A DNA stretch of 11,054 bases from Methanomassiliicoccaceae archaeon (GTDB taxonomy: Archaea > Thermoplasmatota > Thermoplasmata > Methanomassiliicoccales > Methanomethylophilaceae). A program made the position numbers and the translations under genes. Of this stretch, positions 6,820-11,054 are shown piece after piece (the stretch's first letter is position 1; each line of letters starts with the position of its first letter). Below the pieces are notes generated by a model that was given only the letters and a program-made list of their open reading frames with translations, did no database searches and was not told the origin of the DNA. Location: assembly GCA_009776695.1 (NCBI GenBank), contig WRNI01000039.1, positions 1 to 11,054 of the forward strand, in the 5' to 3' direction.

Positions 6820-6834
6820 TTTATTTATTTTTTC
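6820..6834 (-). promoter_or_regulatory. TATA-like promoter of gatCAB
   Basis: On the minus strand the A/T-rich GAAAAAATAAATAAA lies upstream of gatC. Initiation about 25 bases downstream would fall near 6800, leaving a very short leader before either gatC start. An ATGCGC-rich cluster abuts it upstream. Confidence 0.5.
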
Positions 6835-6881
6835 TATGCGCGGGATGCGCCGCGCATATGCGCACATACGTGAGTATGCGT
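6835..6881. repeat. Cluster of ATGCGC direct and inverted half-sites upstream of gatCAB
   Basis: ATGCGC occurs at 6836, 6845 and 6858, GCGCAT at 6852, and the variant ATGCGT at 6876. The copies form ATGCGC-C-GCGCAT (6845-6857) and the 12-bp palindrome GCGCATATGCGC (6852-6863); CATAC-GTGA-GTATG (6865-6878) follows. The cluster ends exactly at the gatC TATA element, a position suited to an activator or nucleoid-protein site. The binding protein is unknown. Confidence 0.45.
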
Positions 6882-6955
6882 TGCACCGTAAGGTATATTA
6901 GTATCTATTAGAAAGCAGTATCAAATTTGAAATTTAGTAAACAATTGATAGTTAA

Positions 6956-6963
6956 TATTATAT
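6956..6963 (+). promoter_or_regulatory. TATA box upstream of the structured leader and the 7112 gene
   Basis: TTAATATTATATAC (6952-6965) contains a strong archaeal TATA core in an AT-rich stretch. Initiation about 25 bases on would fall near 6983-6988 and would place the hairpins at 6997-7079 in a 5' leader of about 125 nt. Confidence 0.5.
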
Positions 6964-6972
6964 ACGAGTGCT

Positions 6973-7079
6973 GTATCAGTTTTGATATACTGATGCCTGA
7001 CCGTTTGAAACGGTCTGCAGGACTGTGACGGAACGCCGGCCGCGGACGGCCGGCATTTGTGACCGCGGTAACGCGGCAC
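6973..7079 (+). ncRNA. Candidate structured RNA element or 5' leader (stack of hairpins)
   Basis: Four adjacent inverted repeats lie between the divergent genes. (a) GTATCAGT/ACTGATGC at 6973-6996 pairs over 8 bp with one G-U. (b) GACCGTT-TGA-AACGGTC at 6999-7015 can be extended by CCT/AGG at 6996-6998 and 7019-7021. (c) GCCGGCCG-CGGA-CGGCCGGC at 7035-7054 is a perfect 8-bp GC stem. (d) GTG-A-CCGCG-GTAA-CGCGG-CAC at 7059-7079 is an 8-bp stem with one bulged A. Its loop GTAA is a GNRA tetraloop only when read on the plus strand, which suggests plus-strand transcription. The element ends 22 bases before the AGGAGG of the 7112 gene. It matches no riboswitch or small RNA class that I can recognise. 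Hairpin (a) may overlap the transcription start and so may not be in the RNA. Confidence 0.5.
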
Positions 7080-7101
7080 TTCGTGATAATATATGAATGA
7101 C

Positions 7102-7107
7102 AGGAGG
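7102..7107 (+). promoter_or_regulatory. Ribosome binding site AGGAGG of the 7112 gene
   Basis: AGGAGG lies 4 nt ahead of the ATG at 7112. It rules out the in-frame ATG at 7097, which lies upstream of this site, and shows that the message has a leader rather than being leaderless. Confidence 0.75.
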
Positions 7108-7111
7108 AAAC

Positions 7112-7495
7112 ATGACATCAGCGGCACAATACGACCCAGACACCGGAACAATGTTCACGGTCACCGTGAACGCGGGGTCCGAGGAAGGCGGAAAATTCGA
7201 ATACAGGCTGGACGGCGCCAAGCCTTATAAATTGCTTACCGGCCCTATATCGGCCGTTTACGGATCGCTCGTGGAGATAAGGGCGGTGGTGAACGACGGT
7301 TACTCGTTCGAATGGGATGACGAGAGGGCGACCGGTAACATCATTGCGTTAACGGTCACGTCGGACGAGGACCTCACGGGAAAGTTCTCCCCGCCCGCGG
7401 GGAAGGTATCGAATCTCATATGGACGTTAATGATGCCGATATATGCCTTCTTCCTTCTGCTGATCCTGCAGAGGAACAGAAGAAGGGAAGCATAG
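7112..7495 (+). CDS. Small beta-domain protein with C-terminal membrane anchor, function unknown
   Basis: A 127-residue protein. Residues about 13-92 look like one beta-rich module: FTVTVNAG, KFEYRLDG, AVYGSLVEIRAVVNDGYSFEW and then ALTVTSDEDLTGKF. This order (YG..V.I.A...GYSF, then a terminal T-hydrophobic-T-S-D..L...F) resembles the divergent InlB B-repeat modules common in prokaryotic surface proteins, but the usual Gly-Trp after the GY.F segment is not present. A single hydrophobic helix spans about 102-119 and ends in RNRRREA, so the C-terminus should be cytoplasmic and the beta module outside. There is no N-terminal signal peptide, which makes it an N-out tail-type topology. The start at 7112 is set by AGGAGG. 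It could be a stand-alone anchored module or the C-terminal remnant of a larger surface protein. The gene sits alone behind a candidate structured leader. It ends in TAG. Confidence 0.75.
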   Translation: MTSAAQYDPDTGTMFTVTVNAGSEEGGKFEYRLDGAKPYKLLTGPISAVYGSLVEIRAVVNDGYSFEWDDERATGNIIALTVTSDEDLTGKFSPPAGKVSNLIWTLMMPIYAFFLLLILQRNRRREA

Positions 7496-7572
7496 TCGCG
7501 CAGCACACAGAAAACGTTCTCTTGCGAACATAACGACCGTTCCGCGCCCGACGCTTATGCCCTTCGGTGCAT

Positions 7573-7584
7573 GAAAATTATTTA
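7573..7584 (+). promoter_or_regulatory. TATA-like promoter of the TPR gene
   Basis: AAATTATTTAAC in the spacer is followed about 25 bases later by AATAGACCAAACG and then the ATG at 7614. The leader would be about 10 nt, and no Shine-Dalgarno is visible before the ATG, so translation is probably of the short-leader type. Confidence 0.5.
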
Positions 7585-7613
7585 ACCGTCGTCGCAATAG
7601 ACCAAACGATAAA

Positions 7614-8120
7614 ATGGCGGACATCGAAAAGCAGCTCAGTGAGGGCATGAGGGCCATGGACGAGGGGGACTTCAAGAAAGCTTACAGCAAGTTCAAGAAA
7701 CTTGCCGAAGATTTCCCGGACAGCCCGGAGGCATGGTTCTACAAAGCGGAAACGGGGAACATGGCGTCAGGCATGTTCGGCGCGAAGGTGGCGGACGAGG
7801 ATATCATAGCGTCTTACAAGAAAGCGGTGGAGCTTGATCCGGAGAACAGCGAGTATTACGCATCTTACGGCGCATTCTGCATATCCATCGGCAAATATGA
7901 CGAAGCGGAAGGAGCATACAACGAGGCGGCGGAACTTGACGAATCCAATTCATCACGCTTCTTCTCAGAATTTGCCGCGGACTATTACAGCAATGTGCTG
8001 GCCAGGTACGGCGAGATAATGGACGACCCGAAGGCCAGGGCGCCGTATGCCAAGAAAGCATTACTGTACATGCTCAAAGCGTTGGACATGGAACCGGAAG
8101 AGGCGAAGACGCTGCTCTGA
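7614..8120 (+). CDS. Small acidic tetratricopeptide-repeat protein
   Basis: A 168-residue cytoplasmic protein without signal or membrane helix. TPR-type helix pairs are visible. The first spans about residues 4-37 (EGMRAMDEGDFKKAYSKFKK, then a P-x-x-P turn and EAWFYKA). A second runs from about 64 to 100 (SYKKAVELDPENSEYYASYG, then GKYDEAEGAYNEAAELD). A C-terminal helix ends in KALDMEPEEAKTLL. The repeats carry the expected small residues and the aromatic at the helix packing positions. The product is rich in Asp and Glu. TPR proteins scaffold protein-protein contacts; neither neighbour points to a partner. The ATG at 7614 is the only sensible start and follows a TATA element closely. The gene is probably monocistronic and convergent with mptA. 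Confidence 0.88.
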   Translation: MADIEKQLSEGMRAMDEGDFKKAYSKFKKLAEDFPDSPEAWFYKAETGNMASGMFGAKVADEDIIASYKKAVELDPENSEYYASYGAFCISIGKYDEAEGAYNEAAELDESNSSRFFSEFAADYYSNVLARYGEIMDDPKARAPYAKKALLYMLKALDMEPEEAKTLL

Positions 8121-8129
8121 TCCGTTACG

Positions 8130-8137
8130 TTATATAC
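8130..8137 (+). promoter_or_regulatory. Orphan TATA-like element between the TPR gene and mptA
   Basis: TTATATAC stands 10 bases after the TPR stop codon, with no plus-strand gene behind it. Initiation about 25 bases downstream would begin at the stem-loop at 8157. It may be fortuitous. Confidence 0.25.
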
Positions 8138-8156
8138 GGCGCGGCGCAGTGCACAC

Positions 8157-8183
8157 GAGCGGGCACATCACCGGTGACCGCTC
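8157..8183. terminator. Stem-loop between convergent TPR and mptA genes
   Basis: GAGCGG (8157-8162) pairs with CCGCTC (8178-8183), continued after one mismatch by CAC/GTG, with a 7-nt loop. It lies in the 81-base spacer between convergent stop codons. There is no T-tract on either side, so it may be a 3'-end structure rather than a true terminator. Confidence 0.3.
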
Positions 8184-8201
8184 AGACCGTACGCAAAAGT
8201 A

Positions 8202-9083
8202 TCAGCGGTTCTCCCTGAGGTCGCCGAGCGTTGTCTGCCTTTCCGCGAATGCGTTATGTTTGTGTATGGATTCCTCGGACTCGCTCCTTACAGTTAAGAA
8301 AACATCATCAGGAAGATGAGGATATCTGTCAACTATCCTTTTGAGGACATCGCGCACCACGTCCTCCACGAATTTCGGATTGTTGTGCGCATTGATTACG
8401 ACCGCAGCCTCATCATCCCTTTTCAGTATCTCGTACGTCGGCGATGAGAAAGATGATTCAACAATATCAATAAGGTCATTCGCCTCTATATTTTCGGATT
8501 CGCCGGTTGTTACCGACACCGTGCATATGTTCCGTTGGTTATGCGTCATGACGGCAACATCACCTTTGCAGTTCAGCACATTGCCGACGGTCTCCTGGGC
8601 GCACGGGCATGCCGTCATCCCGATGACCTCGGTGCCGATCGTTTTCGTGATGCCTTTTCCTCTGACGGCGGACGCCTCTCCCATTAATGTATAAATTTCA
8701 AGCGTATCGCGCCCGTTGGGCGTCCTGTTATTTCTGAAGTATTCGGCAACGATGAAAACTTCCGCGGTGTCCGCGTATTCGTGCCTGTTCAGAAGTTTGC
8801 CGCATATATTGACAGCAAGCGTCTCTATTCCTGATACCGGTCTGCTTACGCTCTCGTCGACGATCTCCCTCAGAACCTCAAGATTCCTTGAGAGATGGGA
8901 TCCGCGCTGTTCGGCGGGAAGATCGACAAAGACGTCGATGGTGCAGTTCAGCGTGTCGTTGATAAGTGCGATATCTTTGCTGCGCTTTATGCGCACAGGT
9001 TTTTTAACGCCCGTCACGCCGACTCTCGTTAACCTGAACCCCGAATCGAGCCTTCTGTTCTGAACGTCGCACTTGTTCGTCAT
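8202..9083 (-). CDS. mptA: GTP cyclohydrolase, MptA/FolE2 family
   Basis: A 293-residue cytoplasmic enzyme that opens GTP in the first step of pterin synthesis. Archaeal MptA makes 7,8-dihydroneopterin 2',3'-cyclic phosphate for methanopterin-type cofactors; bacterial FolE2 makes dihydroneopterin triphosphate. Family blocks seen in order are LTRVGVTGVKKPV, FVDLPAEQRGSHLSRN, GMTACPCAQE with the metal-site Cys, VMTHNQRN, SSFSSPTYEILKRDDE with a conserved Glu, and AHNNPKFVEDVVRD. The frame is open back to 9182, but MTNKCDVQNRRLDSGFRLTR at 9083 matches where the family begins. A TATA-like CTTTAAAAC at about 9107-9115 would start transcription within a few bases of this ATG, so the message is probably leaderless. 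MptA and FolE2 are not separable by eye; archaeal context favours MptA. It converges with the TPR gene and diverges from the repeat protein. Confidence 0.9.
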   Translation of the reverse strand: MTNKCDVQNRRLDSGFRLTRVGVTGVKKPVRIKRSKDIALINDTLNCTIDVFVDLPAEQRGSHLSRNLEVLREIVDESVSRPVSGIETLAVNICGKLLNRHEYADTAEVFIVAEYFRNNRTPNGRDTLEIYTLMGEASAVRGKGITKTIGTEVIGMTACPCAQETVGNVLNCKGDVAVMTHNQRNICTVSVTTGESENIEANDLIDIVESSFSSPTYEILKRDDEAAVVINAHNNPKFVEDVVRDVLKRIVDRYPHLPDDVFLTVRSESEESIHKHNAFAERQTTLGDLRENR

Positions 9084-9106
9084 ACGAGCGCACAGATATG
9101 CGCGGC

Positions 9107-9115
9107 ACGTTTTAA
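9107..9115 (-). promoter_or_regulatory. TATA box of mptA
   Basis: On the minus strand CTTTAAAAC lies about 25-30 bases ahead of the ATG at 9083. This predicts a leaderless or almost leaderless mptA transcript and supports the shorter start over the open frame extending to 9182. Confidence 0.5.
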
Positions 9116-9331
9116 AGCAATGCATATCAACCATTAATCTGGTAACGGAACGGAGCACGGGATTGTTAAGTTCGTTTATCAAGCAAGTCTATTTAATATA
9201 TGCAATCACATATCGTTATTACGGGCTTAACGGAGATTGACGTAAGCACAGCCAGAATGGGAACGGTCAAAGCAAAGGGGGAGCGGATCGGCCGTTGGAA
9301 ACGACATGAGGCAGGCAGAGCGCGTTGGGGG

Positions 9332-9345
9332 ACGGAACGTTCCGT
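9332..9345. promoter_or_regulatory. Perfect 14-bp palindrome, candidate operator of the repeat-protein gene
   Basis: ACGGAACGTTCCGT is its own reverse complement. It ends about 10 bases before the TATA-like CAATATTTTA (9355-9364) that precedes the large repeat-protein gene, a position suited to a regulator acting on that promoter. Confidence 0.4.
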
Positions 9346-9354
9346 ACATTTCAG

Positions 9355-9364
9355 TCAATATTTT
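9355..9364 (+). promoter_or_regulatory. TATA-like promoter of the large repeat-protein gene
   Basis: CAATATTTTA is the A/T-richest stretch ahead of the gene. A transcript from it would start near 9385 and have a leader of about 55 nt that contains a 6-bp hairpin (9398-9414) and the ribosome binding site. Confidence 0.4.
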
Positions 9365-9397
9365 ACGACAGTTATTCGGCGTATCACGCCGCGATCC

Positions 9398-9414
9398 GCG
9401 AGATAACGTCTCGC
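9398..9414 (+). promoter_or_regulatory. Leader hairpin ahead of the repeat-protein gene
   Basis: GCGAGA-TAACG-TCTCGC forms a 6-bp stem with a 5-nt loop in the predicted leader, 11 bases before the AGGGGG ribosome binding site. It could affect message stability or translation. Confidence 0.3.
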
Positions 9415-9425
9415 TGACAGACAAC

Positions 9426-9431
9426 AGGGGG
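9426..9431 (+). promoter_or_regulatory. Ribosome binding site AGGGGG of the repeat-protein gene
   Basis: AGGGGG lies 7 nt before the ATG at 9439. The ATG at 9434 between them runs into TGA after two codons, so 9439 is the usable start. Confidence 0.55.
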
Positions 9432-9438
9432 CCATGAT

Positions 9439-11054
9439 ATGAAAATTCAACACAGAATAAAGGACGCGGCGCCGAAGAAGCGCTCGCGTTCGGGATATGG
9501 GGTGCTGTGCGTCGTGCTGGCAATAGCGGTGATAGCATCCGTTCAATTCTTCGGCATGTCACAGGATGAGCATACCGAACGGAACGAAAAGGAGATGTAT
9601 CTGGGCGCAGGCACGCCCATAGTTCTTGACGGTGCAGCAGCATCCGATCCGGATTATAATTACAACGGAGCGATACTGAGATTCATGTCCGGTGCCGACG
9701 GCAAGGAATATGAGATATCCCAGACGCTTCCGGCAGGTTCATCCCAGGATATCAGGATAGAGTACGGTACCGTGACCATCACCGTGGACAATATCAATAT
9801 CACAGGGAACATCGAAGTGTCGGTCGGAGCAGCTCTTAACCTTTTGCTGCGCGACACGAACGAGATATCGGGAAGCATAACCGTCCCGGCGGGCGCTGAG
9901 CTGAATATATACAGTGAAAGTGGCAGCGATGCCATCGACACGCTGAAAGTAACGGCAGCGGCCGCGGGCAACGCGGGCATAGGCGGCATCAACTTGCCCA
10001 GCCTCAGGGACGCCGGCACAATAACGATAAACGGAGGTACGGTGAACGCATACGGCGCGGACGGCGACAGCGCGGGAACGTATGCAGGAGGCGGCGCGGG
10101 CATAGGAGGCGCGGGAGGCGCGTCCGCGGGCAGTGACGGCGGTTCCTGCGGTTCGGTAACGATAAACGGTGGCATCGTGAACGCATACGGAGGCGGCAGC
10201 ACCGTCACCACATACTCGGGAGGCGGCGCAGGCATTGGCGGGGGCGCAGGCACAGGCTCCGCGGGACGGACAGGCAACGGCGGGACGATCACAATATCGG
10301 CAGGGAGCGTGTTCGCGCAGGGCGGCGAGATCGGCGGCTTTTTGGGCGGTGGCGGTGCCGGTATCGGAGGCGGTCACTCGGCAGGACCGGGGCAAGGTGA
10401 CACGATACTGATAGACGGCGGTATCGTGAACGCATACGGAGGCGAGCGCGGTGCCGGTATCGGAGGCGGCAACAGAGGATATTCGGATGTAACGATCACC
10501 GGCGGCAGCGTGTACGCGGAAGGCGGACAGTACGGCGCGGGCGTCGGTACCGGGCATGGCGCGGACACAATATCACTTTCATACACGATCACCGTCGGCG
10601 GGGACGCATACGTGGAAGCAGTCGGCGGCAACGACGGCTCGGGCATCGGCGGCGGTGTCAGCACCAGCAGCACCGGCACCTCGGGAAACGTCTCCGAGAT
10701 CATCATAGGCGGCGGCGCATATGTGAAGGCGACGGGCATCGAGAACGGCGCAGGCATCGGAGGTCACGGCATAGACGGTGTCAGCATCATCAGGATAGGC
10801 GGCACCGCCGAAGTGTTCGCATATGGCGGCATAACCCCAAATTTCAACAACGGAGGCGCAGGCATCGGAAGCAACAGTCAGTCGCAAGGCGGCAACATCA
10901 GCATTGAGATCACCGGCGGCACCGTGGTCGCAGAGGGAGGCACCCACAGCGCGGGCATCGGCGGCGGGGCGGCCAACGACGGCGGGACGATAACGATAAC
11001 AGGAGGCAGCATCGTTGCGACAGGTGGCGATCCGATCGGCGGCTCGACCGCCGG
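9439..11054 (+). CDS. Large Gly-rich beta-repeat surface (adhesin-like) protein, 3' end outside the window
   Basis: An open frame of 538 codons that continues past the window edge, so the product is longer. Residues 1-19 are basic (K13 K14 R15, R17) and are followed by one hydrophobic helix at about 21-38 (YGVLCVVLAIAVIASVQFF), a signal anchor or uncleaved signal. No lipobox or clear signal-peptidase site is seen. After a charged linker comes a beta-rich section (about 75-165: RIEYGTVTITVDN, NITGNIEVSVGA, ISGSITVPAGAELNIYS), each stretch reading like one turn of a solenoid. From about residue 175 on there are ten units of the form ITI.GG.V.A.GG joined by AGIGGG loops. This layout is typical of right-handed beta-helix or carbohydrate-binding surface proteins called adhesin-like in gut archaea. 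No catalytic motif is visible. Minus-strand frames here are composition shadows. Function, length and C-terminal anchoring cannot be judged. Confidence 0.88.
   Translation, partial: MKIQHRIKDAAPKKRSRSGYGVLCVVLAIAVIASVQFFGMSQDEHTERNEKEMYLGAGTPIVLDGAAASDPDYNYNGAILRFMSGADGKEYEISQTLPAGSSQDIRIEYGTVTITVDNINITGNIEVSVGAALNLLLRDTNEISGSITVPAGAELNIYSESGSDAIDTLKVTAAAAGNAGIGGINLPSLRDAGTITINGGTVNAYGADGDSAGTYAGGGAGIGGAGGASAGSDGGSCGSVTINGGIVNAYGGGSTVTTYSGGGAGIGGGAGTGSAGRTGNGGTITISAGSVFAQGGEIGGFLGGGGAGIGGGHSAGPGQGDTILIDGGIVNAYGGERGAGIGGGNRGYSDVTITGGSVYAEGGQYGAGVGTGHGADTISLSYTITVGGDAYVEAVGGNDGSGIGGGVSTSSTGTSGNVSEIIIGGGAYVKATGIENGAGIGGHGIDGVSIIRIGGTAEVFAYGGITPNFNNGGAGIGSNSQSQGGNISIEITGGTVVAEGGTHSAGIGGGAANDGGTITITGGSIVATGGDPIGGSTA
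9961..11054 (+). repeat. Imperfect tandem repeat array, ten or more units, inside the surface protein gene
   Basis: Units carry the core (I/V)T(I/V)xGGxVxAxGG, at about 10021, 10156, 10288, 10405, 10489, 10588, 10699, 10789, 10909 and 10990. Each is separated by a loop ending in GxGIGG. Spacing varies from about 80 to 135 bases, so this is a protein-level repeat with loop-length variation rather than an exact DNA tandem. GTGAACGCATACGG recurs unchanged in the units near 10041, 10178 and 10427, which suggests recent duplication or gene conversion of some units. Confidence 0.8.

Noticed and set aside
6999..7079. Hairpin region as a rho-independent-like terminator
   Set aside because: No gene on either strand ends into it, since flanking genes diverge, and there is no T-tract after the stems.
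9200..9406. Basic 68-codon plus-strand frame in the mptA/surface-protein spacer
   Set aside because: Its ATG lies within a TATA-like stretch, there is no ribosome binding site at it or at the internal ATG at 9257, and the translation matches nothing known to me. The spacer is better read as promoter and operator sequence.
9660..10557. Minus-strand frames rich in Pro/Ala or Arg/Cys opposite the surface protein (up to 272 codons)
   Set aside because: They are mirror images of the Gly-rich GGC/GCG codon pattern on the plus strand, which avoids stops in all frames; the plus frame has start, ribosome binding site, signal anchor and repeats.

Overview
The window reads as a piece of a methanogenic or closely related euryarchaeal chromosome. 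Pointers to an archaeon are a nascent polypeptide-associated complex (NAC) protein, an AlaX-type tRNA-editing protein, an MptA-family GTP cyclohydrolase, GGTG/GGAGG-type ribosome binding sites, near-leaderless starts behind TATA boxes, and frequent ATA/AGA/AGG codons. A HypC hydrogenase chaperone together with a Gly-rich surface protein fits the Thermoplasmata-related, gut-type Methanomassiliicoccales best. That placement is inference, because no marker in the window fixes the taxon.

Layout, left to right. (1) Positions 84-1901, minus strand: a compact cluster alaX-type editing protein > NAC > hypC. (2) Positions 1902-2033: a divergent promoter region, then aspS on the plus strand, a bacterial-type 601-residue aspartyl-tRNA synthetase with a GAD insertion. 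(3) Positions 3894-6765 (or 6792), minus strand: gatC > gatA > gatB with two ATGA stop/start overlaps, forming the tRNA-dependent amidotransferase operon. Its left end converges on aspS. (4) Positions about 6811-7111: an AT-rich and hairpin-rich divergent intergenic region with a candidate structured RNA leader. (5) Positions 7112-7495, plus: a small beta-rich protein with one C-terminal membrane helix. (6) Positions 7614-8120, plus: a small acidic TPR protein. (7) Positions 8202-9083, minus: an mptA/folE2-family GTP cyclohydrolase. (8) Positions 9439 to the right edge, plus: the start of a large signal-anchored, Gly-rich repeat (adhesin-like) surface protein that runs out of the window.

The centre of the window is aminoacyl-tRNA quality control and indirect Asn/Gln-tRNA synthesis. 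The AspRS carries His31 in an RDHGG context, as in the non-discriminating Pseudomonas enzyme, which would make Asp-tRNA(Asn) for GatCAB to amidate. The AlaX protein would clear Ser/Gly from tRNA(Ala). The most unusual observation is in GatA. The Ser and cis-Ser of the amidase active site are kept, but the catalytic Lys position reads Ser, and the Asp and Arg of the amidase signature are also replaced. This raises the possibility of an amidotransferase that no longer hydrolyses glutamine in the usual way.

Other points worth following are a stack of stable hairpins (one with a GNRA-type loop) ahead of the 7112 gene, the uncertain start codon of gatC, palindromes beside the promoters of gatCAB and the surface protein, and the ten-unit repeat array at the right edge. 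No tRNA, rRNA, CRISPR array, insertion sequence or transposase was seen.
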